Source of the DNA: Paracoccaceae bacterium
GTDB taxonomy: Bacteria; Pseudomonadota; Alphaproteobacteria; Rhodobacterales; Rhodobacteraceae
Direction of reading: 5' to 3'
Length of the DNA: 52,819 nt
Assembly (NCBI GenBank): GCA_023259435.1
Contig: JALRHZ010000005.1
Location: 1 to 52,819 of the forward strand
Shown: one piece after another, positions 1 through 8,310 of the stretch
How positions within the stretch are numbered: the stretch's first letter is position 1
Layout of the letters: the number at the start of each line of letters is the position of its first letter
Made by a program: the position numbers and the translations under genes
The notes under the pieces: model-generated
The model's database searches: none
The model's input: the letters and a program-made list of their open reading frames with translations, nothing else
What the model was told of the DNA's origin: nothing

Positions 1-51
1 GGTGCTTTGCACCCGCGCCCAGCCCGTGTTGGTCGGATGGTCCACGACCAT
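1..51 (-). CDS. possible partial CDS at left edge
   Basis: On the minus strand an open frame starts at an ATG only about 10 nt after the nadE stop and runs off the window edge. Its 17 visible codons read MVVDHPTNTGWARVQST. Same strand and tight spacing would fit a gene cotranscribed with nadE. Too little is visible to assign a family, and I see no convincing ribosome binding site. It could equally be non-coding sequence around the hairpin at 34-54. Confidence 0.25.
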   Translation of the reverse strand, partial: MVVDHPTNTGWARVQST

Positions 52-61
52 CCGAAACCCA

Positions 62-1720
62 CTACCCTAGATCACGCCACCGATTTACAATCGGATATCG
101 TCGATCCAACCAAAACGCTTTTGGCGACAATCGCGCACCAGGCGCCGATTGAAAACGTTTATATTCGCTGATGTACAAAAGGTTCTGAACACGCACCACA
201 TCGGTTTTATTAAAACCGGCGTCCAGACAATCTTGGATAGATCCATCTGCATCCACCAAAATCTCTAAAATCCCATCCAGCACCGGATAATCAGGCAAGC
301 TATCGCTGTCTTTTTGATCTGGCCTCAATTCGGCTGATGGGGGCTTATCAATGATATTGACTGGAATGATTGCCCCCTCAGGCCCCATCATCCACGACCG
401 TGCGTTTGCATTGCGCCAGCGACAAATGTCAAAAACGCGGGTCTTATACAAATCTTTGATTGGGTTATAGCCACCGGCCATATCACCGTAAATTGTGGCA
501 TAACCCACAGCGACCTCGGACTTGTTGCCAGTGGTCAACAGCATCTCACCAAACTTGTTGGACAAGGCCATCAACAACAGACCCCTTAACCGAGATTGGA
601 TGTTTTCCTCGGTAAGATCCGGTGATGTCCCCTCAAACAATGGCGCCAATGTATTGGTAATTGCCTGCCGTCCTTCGGCGATGGGGACAAAGTCATACCT
701 TACACCTAGGTTTTCTGCCAACTCTTTGGCATCATCCAAACTGTCCTGAGATGTGTATTCTGACGGCAACATCACACAGCGTACATTTTCGGCTCCCAAA
801 GCATCCACCGCAATCGTCGCAACAAGCGCGCTGTCCACACCGCCCGACAAGCCCAATAGCACCTTACCAAAGCCCGTTTTACCACAATAGTCGCGCAACG
901 CTTCTGTCATTGCGCGATAGTCTTGCTCCAAAGACGCTGGAATATGCGCCTTGGTTGCGTCTTCAATCCGCCACCCATCTTGTCCACGTGTCAAAGTCAG
1001 ATGGGTCACAGCTTCATCAAACAAGGGCAACTGCATGGCCAATTCGCCCCCCGTATTCAAAGCAAAACTGCCCCCATCAAACACCTGATCATCCTGCCCC
1101 CCAACCATGTTCAAATAAATAAGGGGAAGTCCGCTTTCGATAACACGGGCCACCATGAGGTTATGACGCACATCAATCTTTGAGCGATAATAAGGTGAGC
1201 CATTCGGGATCAACAGAAATTCAGCACCCGTTTCTTCAAGGGTTTCAACCACATCTTGGTGCCATGCATCCTCGCAAATCGGAGAACCGATCCGCACGCC
1301 ATTCACGGAATACGGGCCAGCAATGGGCGCAGGATCAAAAATCCGCACTTCGTCAAAGACGGTCTCATTCGGAAGGTGGTGCTTGCGCACGATGGTTTGC
1401 ACCTTGCCGCCTTGCAAAATGAAATAGGCATTGAACAATGCGCTATCTTCGACCCAAGGGCCGCCCACTGCAACGGCTGGACCCTCGGCACAGGCCTGGG
1501 CCAGGTCATCCAGTGCCGCCAAAGCATCTCGTTGAAAGGCTGGCTTCATAACCAAATCTTGCGTGTTATAGCCTGTGATGAACATCTCAGGAAAGGCCAC
1601 CATATCGGCCCCTTGGGCTTTGGCCTGTTCCCAGGCATCCATGACCTTGGCCACATTTCCGGCGATATCTCCAACTGTTGGATTCAATTGCGCAAGTGTA
1701 ATTGTGAAACGATCGGTCAT
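62..1720 (-). CDS. nadE: glutamine-dependent NAD+ synthetase
   Basis: Last step of NAD synthesis: ATP-dependent amidation of deamido-NAD+, with ammonia supplied from glutamine by the protein's own amidase domain. The 552-aa length fits the two-domain form. The N-terminal carbon-nitrogen hydrolase domain (about residues 1-260) shows the family triad: Glu45 in FPEMFITGY, Lys in VRKHHLPNE and Cys in PICEDAW. The C-terminal synthetase domain has the PP-loop LLGLSGGVDSALVA near residue 290 and later NKSEVAVGY and GDMAGGYNPIKDLYK. The start MTDRFTITLAQLNP is the normal N-terminus of the family. It is divergent from the membrane-protein gene at 1925 across about 200 bp. Confidence 0.95.
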   Translation of the reverse strand: MTDRFTITLAQLNPTVGDIAGNVAKVMDAWEQAKAQGADMVAFPEMFITGYNTQDLVMKPAFQRDALAALDDLAQACAEGPAVAVGGPWVEDSALFNAYFILQGGKVQTIVRKHHLPNETVFDEVRIFDPAPIAGPYSVNGVRIGSPICEDAWHQDVVETLEETGAEFLLIPNGSPYYRSKIDVRHNLMVARVIESGLPLIYLNMVGGQDDQVFDGGSFALNTGGELAMQLPLFDEAVTHLTLTRGQDGWRIEDATKAHIPASLEQDYRAMTEALRDYCGKTGFGKVLLGLSGGVDSALVATIAVDALGAENVRCVMLPSEYTSQDSLDDAKELAENLGVRYDFVPIAEGRQAITNTLAPLFEGTSPDLTEENIQSRLRGLLLMALSNKFGEMLLTTGNKSEVAVGYATIYGDMAGGYNPIKDLYKTRVFDICRWRNANARSWMMGPEGAIIPVNIIDKPPSAELRPDQKDSDSLPDYPVLDGILEILVDADGSIQDCLDAGFNKTDVVRVQNLLYISEYKRFQSAPGARLSPKAFWLDRRYPIVNRWRDLG

Positions 1721-1924
1721 GATCTGCCATCCTTTTTCTTTGGCGCTTTTCTATCAGATTTCCGCGCAATCAAAAGGTGGTTTTTCGCGCAACGAAAACA
1801 ACCCTATCTATGGCTGAACTGCGCTTTTCACTGAAACTTTCCCCTAAGTGTTCTCTAAAAAATTTGAATAAAGTCACTTGTGCAAATATCATTCACAACT
1901 GCATGTCATAAAAGGTAAGGAAGC

Positions 1925-2677
1925 ATGTCGAAATCATCTACGTTTGTCCCGGCACCCGGGGCGCAAGACAAGGCCAAAACAAAACGCATTATCGCGTTGG
2001 CGCTTTGGGCTGTCGCTATTATTTTGGAAATCATCGCCATTGTCTGGCTACTAAAACCCCCGTTCGAAGAATTGGTTGAACACCAAGGCTTTCCACAATG
2101 GCGTTGGTGGACGTTGATGGGCTTTATCGGCGTCATCGGAATTATGACCGTGATTGGGTCGTTATTGTGGAAACAGGCCAATCACCTCGATCCAGCCAGC
2201 CGCAAGGAACCGGTCAAATTCTTTATTCAAAACCAGCTCGGGGCCTTTATCGCTTTGTTGGCCTTTCTCCCATTGATTGCCATGATCTTTTTGAACAAAG
2301 ATATGGATTCAAAACAAAAGGGAATTGCTGGCTCTGCGGCTGTGATTGTTGGCCTTGTTGCCGTCGTTCTTGGCATTGATTTCACACCAATGTCCCAAGA
2401 ACAAATGGCGGTTGAAAGCCAAGTGGTGACACAATTGGTCGGCCAAGACCTCGTCTGGTGGAGCGACGGAGGTGGTGTGGTTCACCTGTGCCAAGAGGCC
2501 TCAGACATCGCACGTGCCAAAACAACCGTCTCTAGCGGACCTGTATCCGAGGCACTTGGCCAAGGTAAAAAAGGGATCACACTTGAGCTTGAACAAGAGC
2601 TAAAAGAGTGTGGCCTGCCGTCACCTGCAAACCTTGCAGAGATCGAACAATGGGTGCGGACTGCGCGAGGCGTATAG
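1925..2677 (+). CDS. unknown four-helix membrane protein
   Basis: I do not recognise the family. The 250-aa product has a short polar N-terminus and about four hydrophobic segments (roughly residues 21-43, 62-82, 103-122 and 132-151). A soluble C-terminal part of about 100 residues follows, with VWWSDGGGVVHLC near its start and two cysteines. The gene has a good ribosome binding site (AAGGTAAGGAAGC before ATG) and ends just ahead of a strong bidirectional terminator. It stands alone between divergent nadE and a convergent symporter gene. The residues around WSDGGGVVHLC could form a small extracytoplasmic or cytoplasmic domain, but I assign no function. Confidence 0.75.
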   Translation: MSKSSTFVPAPGAQDKAKTKRIIALALWAVAIILEIIAIVWLLKPPFEELVEHQGFPQWRWWTLMGFIGVIGIMTVIGSLLWKQANHLDPASRKEPVKFFIQNQLGAFIALLAFLPLIAMIFLNKDMDSKQKGIAGSAAVIVGLVAVVLGIDFTPMSQEQMAVESQVVTQLVGQDLVWWSDGGGVVHLCQEASDIARAKTTVSSGPVSEALGQGKKGITLELEQELKECGLPSPANLAEIEQWVRTARGV

Positions 2678-2693
2678 TCCCATCTCCAAACTC

Positions 2694-2727
2694 AAAAACG
2701 CCGCCCTCACCGGCGGCGTTTTTTTTG
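2694..2727. terminator. bidirectional terminator between convergent genes
   Basis: A 9-bp stem AACGCCGCC / GGCGGCGTT with a 6-nt loop is preceded by five A and followed by eight T. It should stop the 1925-2677 gene on the plus strand and the symporter gene on the minus strand. Confidence 0.92.
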
Positions 2728-2735
2728 CGAACCAA

Positions 2736-4109
2736 TTAGACCGCCCAACGGCGACTGCCAATCAGGGCACTCAGGCCTCCAATCAGCAAAACAGCAATGC
2801 AAATCACCAAGAGTTGTTCGTATTTGTGACCATCGGGCAAAATCGCCGTGGCCCAAGCGCTGCCACGGGCAAAATACAAAATCGCCCCGAACACAGCCGC
2901 ACCATAGGCCACCAAATATGCCCAAATTGCCAAACGCCGACCTAAGATCAAAGATGTGACCATAACAGGCGTTAGGAACATCGACGCGGTTCCACTTACT
3001 GCGACAGCATCAAACAATGTGCCATTGCCCCATAGCGTCAGCGCACCCCCGATGATCAAGAAACCCGCCATCGCGACACGACCCGCCCCCAGGGTCCGTG
3101 GCAAAACGTTTAATTCTTCGTTGATCAATCGCGCAACAGAAGCCAAGGCCGAATCAAGCGTGGACAATCCCGAGATCAACAAAGACAGGAGGAGTGCGGC
3201 AAAGATCAGATCAGGGAACATGATCCACCACGTTCCCAACAAATCGCTTTCGATCTTGGCCCCTATTTCCGCGGCTTGGATACCGAATAGGCCAAATCCA
3301 AAAATACACAGCGCTGAAATCCAAAACGCGTGTAAAAAGGACGCGCGTGTTACGTCTTTATCTGCCAAAAAGCCACGGTCCATCATGACGGGGTCATGAA
3401 TTGGATAGGAAAAGACCTGAAGGGCCGCGACCAGTAAAAGTACCCAACCGTTATAAGATCCGGCAACCCCGTCCGAAGTCAAAACGCCGACCCATGAAAA
3501 ATTCGGAGCCAGAACCATGGCCAAGAATGCCACCGCAAACACGATCAAGAACACGATCATTTGCAGGACATCTGTACGCAACGCCGCGCGCAATCCACCC
3601 CAAGCGGAATAGGCGAATACGACACAGGAGAGAACAATAACCGAGATTTCTCTAACATATCCTGTCTCTGGCAAGAGAACGGAGAAAATCAAACCAACAA
3701 CCAACAGATTGGCAAAGACCTCGGACAAGAGGCGCAGAGCAATGACAATATTATAGGTGGCCGTTCCAATGCCTCCGAAATTTGACCGCAGCCAATCTTG
3801 GACAGACACGCTATGTGTTTCGCGCAAGCGGGCAACAACATAGGCACCGGTCAAGAAGGATCCGTAATACGCTGTGTATGCTAAGGTCCCTGCTATCCCG
3901 TAATAGTACCCCAAAATCGCGGCGTTTAACAAAGATCGCGCAAAAATCCATGTTGTGACTTGGCTAAGAACCAACGTCCATAAGTTGGGCGCGCGACCCT
4001 CTTTGTCATACCCTTTGTAAAACCCATCGACGGTTGTGGCCTGAGCCGAGACATACAGGCTCGTCCCTAATGCCAACGCAAGACCCATCACGATTATAAG
4101 CAAAACCAT
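2736..4109 (-). CDS. sodium:solute symporter family protein
   Basis: Secondary transporter of the SSS family in the inner membrane. The 457-aa product is hydrophobic throughout with about 12-13 helices. The N-terminal helix is followed by the family-like DGFYKGYDKEGRAPNLWTL segment, and a mid-protein helix reads GLSTLDSALASVARLINEE, where the small and hydroxyl residues correspond to the usual sodium-site region. The substrate cannot be read from sequence. The start is supported by GGGGAT about 8 nt upstream. A 32-aa membrane ORF ends 3 nt before this ATG in the same frame, and dnaE lies upstream on the same strand. Confidence 0.85.
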   Translation of the reverse strand: MVLLIIVMGLALALGTSLYVSAQATTVDGFYKGYDKEGRAPNLWTLVLSQVTTWIFARSLLNAAILGYYYGIAGTLAYTAYYGSFLTGAYVVARLRETHSVSVQDWLRSNFGGIGTATYNIVIALRLLSEVFANLLVVGLIFSVLLPETGYVREISVIVLSCVVFAYSAWGGLRAALRTDVLQMIVFLIVFAVAFLAMVLAPNFSWVGVLTSDGVAGSYNGWVLLLVAALQVFSYPIHDPVMMDRGFLADKDVTRASFLHAFWISALCIFGFGLFGIQAAEIGAKIESDLLGTWWIMFPDLIFAALLLSLLISGLSTLDSALASVARLINEELNVLPRTLGAGRVAMAGFLIIGGALTLWGNGTLFDAVAVSGTASMFLTPVMVTSLILGRRLAIWAYLVAYGAAVFGAILYFARGSAWATAILPDGHKYEQLLVICIAVLLIGGLSALIGSRRWAV

Positions 4110-4112
4110 ATA

Positions 4113-4211
4113 TTATCCCCATTGATGTTTGGACATGTCATAAGGAAATACCAAAGGAATGCAGAGAGAGAAAAACACCAGTGACATAAACGTGATGAGG
4201 AGTGACCCCAT
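4113..4211 (-). CDS. candidate 32-aa membrane microprotein before the symporter
   Basis: A short ORF on the minus strand reads MGSLLITFMSLVFFSLCIP followed by LVFPYDMSKHQWG and stops 3 nt before the symporter ATG. It has one clear transmembrane segment and a charged and aromatic tail. An upstream TTG would extend it by 9 residues (LYDAGDLAL) and has a better GGCGGGG ribosome-binding-like stretch. It is in frame with both dnaE upstream and the symporter downstream. It could be a small accessory subunit of the symporter, or the remains of a longer symporter N-terminus. Confidence is limited by its length. Confidence 0.4.
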   Translation of the reverse strand: MGSLLITFMSLVFFSLCIPLVFPYDMSKHQWG

Positions 4212-4259
4212 TAACGCGAGATCACCGGCATCATACAAAGACCCCGCCCATGGCTTGGG

Positions 4260-7200
4260 CTAAATCTCTTGAACATCCAACACGCCTGATAAGCTTTTGA
4301 TGGCGCCTTTGATTTGTGGATTGACTGGGAAATCTTGTCCCACATCTATTTCCACTTCACCCGGCAAATCAGGCCGCATCAGACAGAACACAATCGGCCC
4401 TTTGCCGCCTGTCTTGACCTGATCTGCTGCTTGTTGAAGCACAGACGCAACCGACGGGACTGCCTCTTGATCCTCTAGGAAAATCCGCAAGCCCATAGAT
4501 CCTGCATCGGCCACCGCAACATCAACAGGCGCAACGGAACGCCCCAAGAGTTTCAGCTGATCGGATTCCATGGTTGCCTCAACTGTGATAACAACCTTGG
4601 CCCCTGTCTCTAGAAAATCCCTTGCCTTTTCAAGGGTGTCCGAGAAGAGAGTCACCTCATAGGCGCCCGTTGTATCGCTAAGTTGCGCAAAGGCAAAGCG
4701 ATTACCCTTGGCTGATTTTCGCTCTTGCCGACCGGCGACGACCCCCGCCATTTTGCAAACAGTTGCACCCCCTTGGGCCTTATGCGCGACTTCATCCAAC
4801 GTCAGAACACCCTTGCGTTTCAGCGGTGCTAAATAGTCGTCCAACGGGTGCCCTGTCAGGTAAAAGCCAATGGCTTTGAACTCCTCAGAAAGACGCTCGG
4901 CCGGCAACCAATCTGGCACATTTGGCAAACGCGGCTCTGGAAGGTCATCACCTGCATCCCCAAACAAAGACACCTGATCTGAGGCCTTTTGCTCATGAAT
5001 GGCAGAGGAATAATTGACCAAAGATTCAAGACTTTCAAACACACGACGGCGGTTTTTATCCAATTCATCAAACGCACCTGAGCGTGCCAGCATTTCCAAG
5101 GGTCGCTTGCCCACTTTTTTCAAATCTACCCGACGCGCGAAATCAAACAAATTCACAAACGGCTTGTTGCTTCGGCCTTGGGTGACAAGGCGCATCGCCT
5201 CGACGCCTACGTTTTTCAATGCGCCCAGCGCATAGACCAAAGCACCGTCCACAACGTCAAAAGTCGCCTCAGATCGGTTGATACAGGGTGGCACATAAGG
5301 AAGCTCTAGACCTTTTTTCACTTCTTCAAAATAGATCGAGAGCTTGTCTGTTAAATGGATATCGCAATTCATCACCCCTGCCATGAATTCTACAGGGTGA
5401 TTGGCCTTGAGCCACGCGGTTTGATACGAAACCACGGCATAGGCCGCCGCGTGCGATTTGTTAAACCCATAGTTGGCAAATTTTTCCAAAAGGTCGAAAA
5501 CCTCGGATGCCTTTTTCGCGTCGACACCGTTTTCCGCAGCCCCCTTTTCGAATTTTGGCCGCTCAGCATCCATCGCCTCTTTGATCTTTTTACCCATCGC
5601 CCGACGCAATAGGTCTGCACCACCAAGGCTATAGTTGGCCATAACCTGCGCGATCTGCATCACCTGTTCCTGATAGACAATAATCCCTTGGGTTTCCTCA
5701 AGGATGTGATCAATAAGTGGATGCACAGAGGCCCGTTCTTTTAGCCCGTTTTTGACCTCACAATAGGTTGGGATATTTTCCATCGGACCTGGTCGATACA
5801 GCGCAACAAGCGCAACAATATCTTCGATACAGGTGGGTTTCATCCGCTTTAGGGCATCCATCATGCCCGAACTTTCCACCTGAAACACAGCAACCGTTTT
5901 CGCCGCAGCATACAGTTTATAGGACGCCTCATCATCCAATGGGATCGCGTTGATCTGGTTCTCTGCCCCTTCTGCGGGTTCATAGAGGGTCCGCCCATCT
6001 GCAGAAACGTGCAACGGCCGCCCAGACTTAAGGATCAAATCAACGGCATTTTGAATGACGGTCAGGGTTTTCAAACCCAAAAAGTCGAATTTGACCAAGC
6101 CCGCCTGTTCCACCCATTTCATATTGAATTGGGTGGCCGGCATGTCCGAACGAGGATCTTGATAAAGGGGAACCAACGCGTCCAAAGGACGGTCTCCGAT
6201 CACCACACCGGCCGCGTGGGTGGAGGCATTCCGCAGCAAGCCCTCAACCTGTTGTCCATAAGTCAAAAGACGATCGACAACTTCTTCACTGCGCGCCTCG
6301 TCCCGCAACCGCGGCTCATCCTTAAGCGCCTTTTCAATGCTAACCGGCTTGACCCCTTCCACGGGGATCATCTTAGAGAGACGATCCACCTGCCCATAGG
6401 GCATTTGCAGCACACGACCGATATCACGCACAGCAGCCTTTGACAGAAGGGCACCAAAGGTGATGATCTGACCCACTTTGTCTTTGCCATATTTCTCTTG
6501 CACATAGCGGATAACTTCTTCGCGGCGATCCATGCAAAAATCGATATCAAAATCCGGCATAGACACCCGCTCTGGGTTCAAAAACCGCTCGAACAAGAGG
6601 CTATACCGCAAAGGATCAAGGTCAGTGATGGTCAGGGCATAGGCCACCAAAGAGCCGGCACCAGACCCACGACCCGGACCAACAGGAATGTCATGATCCT
6701 TGGCCCATTTGATGAAATCCGCAACAATTAGGAAATATCCAGGAAAGCCCATCCCTTCGATAATATCTAATTCAAATTCTAGCCGCTTTTCATATTCTTC
6801 TATCGGGGCGGCATGGGGAATGACCGCCAAACGATCCTTTAGGCCTTGCACCGATTGGCGGCGAAGCTCTTGAACCTCATCATCAGCAAATTTCGGCAGG
6901 ATAGGATCACGACGGTAGGCCATAAAGGCACACCGCTGTGCAATCTCGATTGTGTTTTCGATGGCTTCTGGCAAATCCGCAAACAATGTCACCATCTCTG
7001 CAGCGGATTTGAAATAATGTTGATTTGTCAATCTGCGCCGGTCTTCTTGCTGATCGACATAGGCCCCGTCTGCGATGCAGATCAACGCATCATGCGCCTC
7101 GTACATTTCAGATTTCGGGAAATACACATCATTTGTCGCCACAAGAGGAATGCCCATCGCATAGGCCATTTCAACAAAGCCCTGCTCTGTCTGTGCCTCA

Positions 7201-7760
7201 GACGGAGGAAGGCCCGCGTCAGTGGGATGGCGCTGCAACTCGATATATAGCCGATCTTCAAAAGTGGCATGCAAACGTTTTGTCAGCGCCTCTGCCAAAG
7301 GACGCTGCCCCCCCTGCAACAACTGACCAATAGGCCCTTCTGATCCACCTGTTAAACAAATTAACCCTTCTGAGTGTGCCTGCAACTCGTCCAAAGTCAC
7401 ATGCGGCTCTTCACCCCGATGCACGACATACAGACATGTGTTCAACTTCATCAAGTTTTCATAGCCCAACTCGTTTTGCGCTAATAAAACAATTGGCGCA
7501 GGGGGCTTTGTCTGAACTCCTGGTTCAGGTGCAACAAAGGCAAGATCAATTTGACATCCAATAATTGGCTGCACGCCTGCCCCGCTTGCGCCCACAGAAA
7601 ATTCTAGCGCCGCAAATAGGTTGTTTGTGTCGGTAACGGCCACGGCTGGCATCCCTGCATCAGCACAAAGTGCCGGCAACTTTTTCAGACGCACGGCTCC
7701 TTCTAACAAAGAGTATTCCGTGTGGACGCGTAGGTGAACAAACTTGGCTGCTTCTGTCAT
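4260..7760 (-). CDS. dnaE: DNA polymerase III alpha subunit
   Basis: Catalytic subunit of the replicative polymerase holoenzyme. The 1166-aa protein starts with a PHP domain (HLRVHTEYSLLEGAV at 9-23). GPGRGSGAGS lies at 361-370, the palm aspartates Asp403 and Asp405 in MPDFDIDF, and the fingers and helix-hairpin-helix region toward KFANYGFNKSHAAAYA. Near the C-terminus an OB-fold segment reads VCKMAGVVAGRQERKSAKG. The length fits the DnaE1 type rather than the shorter mutasome DnaE2, and no imuA or imuB neighbours are present. The start ATG is the first in the ORF and matches the usual N-terminus of the family. Confidence 0.95.
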   Translation of the reverse strand: MTEAAKFVHLRVHTEYSLLEGAVRLKKLPALCADAGMPAVAVTDTNNLFAALEFSVGASGAGVQPIIGCQIDLAFVAPEPGVQTKPPAPIVLLAQNELGYENLMKLNTCLYVVHRGEEPHVTLDELQAHSEGLICLTGGSEGPIGQLLQGGQRPLAEALTKRLHATFEDRLYIELQRHPTDAGLPPSEAQTEQGFVEMAYAMGIPLVATNDVYFPKSEMYEAHDALICIADGAYVDQQEDRRRLTNQHYFKSAAEMVTLFADLPEAIENTIEIAQRCAFMAYRRDPILPKFADDEVQELRRQSVQGLKDRLAVIPHAAPIEEYEKRLEFELDIIEGMGFPGYFLIVADFIKWAKDHDIPVGPGRGSGAGSLVAYALTITDLDPLRYSLLFERFLNPERVSMPDFDIDFCMDRREEVIRYVQEKYGKDKVGQIITFGALLSKAAVRDIGRVLQMPYGQVDRLSKMIPVEGVKPVSIEKALKDEPRLRDEARSEEVVDRLLTYGQQVEGLLRNASTHAAGVVIGDRPLDALVPLYQDPRSDMPATQFNMKWVEQAGLVKFDFLGLKTLTVIQNAVDLILKSGRPLHVSADGRTLYEPAEGAENQINAIPLDDEASYKLYAAAKTVAVFQVESSGMMDALKRMKPTCIEDIVALVALYRPGPMENIPTYCEVKNGLKERASVHPLIDHILEETQGIIVYQEQVMQIAQVMANYSLGGADLLRRAMGKKIKEAMDAERPKFEKGAAENGVDAKKASEVFDLLEKFANYGFNKSHAAAYAVVSYQTAWLKANHPVEFMAGVMNCDIHLTDKLSIYFEEVKKGLELPYVPPCINRSEATFDVVDGALVYALGALKNVGVEAMRLVTQGRSNKPFVNLFDFARRVDLKKVGKRPLEMLARSGAFDELDKNRRRVFESLESLVNYSSAIHEQKASDQVSLFGDAGDDLPEPRLPNVPDWLPAERLSEEFKAIGFYLTGHPLDDYLAPLKRKGVLTLDEVAHKAQGGATVCKMAGVVAGRQERKSAKGNRFAFAQLSDTTGAYEVTLFSDTLEKARDFLETGAKVVITVEATMESDQLKLLGRSVAPVDVAVADAGSMGLRIFLEDQEAVPSVASVLQQAADQVKTGGKGPIVFCLMRPDLPGEVEIDVGQDFPVNPQIKGAIKSLSGVLDVQEI

Positions 7761-7879
7761 GGCGCAAACCTAGACCAACACGAGATTGGCGGAAAGAGAA
7801 ACATCTCATTTGTCCACAAAAATCATACAGGCCAGATACATCCAAATTGTATGTGTCATTCAAAAAGGGATTTATCAAT

Positions 7880-7933
7880 ATGAGGAAACAGCACAAAACC
7901 ATGCCGAAAATTTCCGATATTGGTTTATTTTAA
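7880..7933 (+). CDS. possible 17-aa leader peptide
   Basis: An ATG preceded by AAAGGGA at 9-nt spacing opens a frame MRKQHKTMPKISDIGLF and stops inside the loop of an inverted repeat at 7918-7944. The next ORF begins 28 nt after its stop. The ribosome binding site and the stop position suggest a translated leader. The peptide itself resembles nothing I know and could be chance. Confidence 0.3.
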   Translation: MRKQHKTMPKISDIGLF

Positions 7934-7944
7934 CAAAACCAATA
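7918..7944. promoter_or_regulatory. 9-bp inverted repeat upstream of a small ORF
   Basis: TATTGGTTT and AAACCAATA form perfect 9-bp arms around a 9-nt spacer ATTTTAACA. It ends 17 nt before the ATG at 7962, so it may be a dimeric operator or an RNA hairpin placed just upstream of the ribosome binding site. It is AT-rich and has no following T-run, so it is not a terminator. Confidence 0.6.
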
Positions 7945-7961
7945 GTCAGAAAGGATAAATC

Positions 7962-8075
7962 ATGAAAGCTATTAAAATCGATGTCACAACGCTTGTTTTG
8001 TTGGTCCTCACGCCAACAGTATTTATGATGCTTGCCTCTATCGCAGAGGCCGGTGCGCGCTCTGGCGGACTTTAG
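7962..8075 (+). CDS. 37-aa hydrophobic small protein
   Basis: The ORF reads MKAIKIDVTTLVLLVLTPTV followed by FMMLASIAEAGARSGGL. A basic start and one long hydrophobic stretch (about residues 9-27) indicate a single-pass membrane peptide or an uncleaved signal anchor, with an AEAGARSGGL tail. AAAGGA stands 6-7 nt before the ATG and a strong terminator follows 32 nt after the stop, so this is a complete transcription unit of its own. Function is unknown. Confidence 0.65.
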   Translation: MKAIKIDVTTLVLLVLTPTVFMMLASIAEAGARSGGL

Positions 8076-8107
8076 AGAACGTCACATAAGTGGCTAATAC
8101 CAAAATG

Positions 8108-8137
8108 AAAAAGCGGGCGCCCATCGCCCGCTTTTTG
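8108..8137 (+). terminator. intrinsic terminator after the 37-aa ORF
   Basis: Perfect 12-bp stem AAAAAGCGGGCG / CGCCCGCTTTTT with a 5-nt loop and a T-run. It closes the small-ORF unit and isolates it from xdhA. Confidence 0.93.
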
Positions 8138-8310
8138 TTGACCAATCTTTCTTAACCGCCGTTGAACCGAACGAAGTATGCGAAAAACTTCTTGATTTAT
8201 TCAAATTTTCACAGCTACAGTTGCCCAAAGCCGTAGGATCTACGCCGCATCGATGCTACGCAGCCCACATATTATTTGGGCTAAAAAGGGTAAGGTGGCA
8301 GGTTTTCAAC

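Noticed and set aside
34-54. CGGATGGT-CCACG-ACCATCCG hairpin after nadE
   Set aside because: It has no T-run on either strand and overlaps a possible coding start, so I do not call it a terminator.
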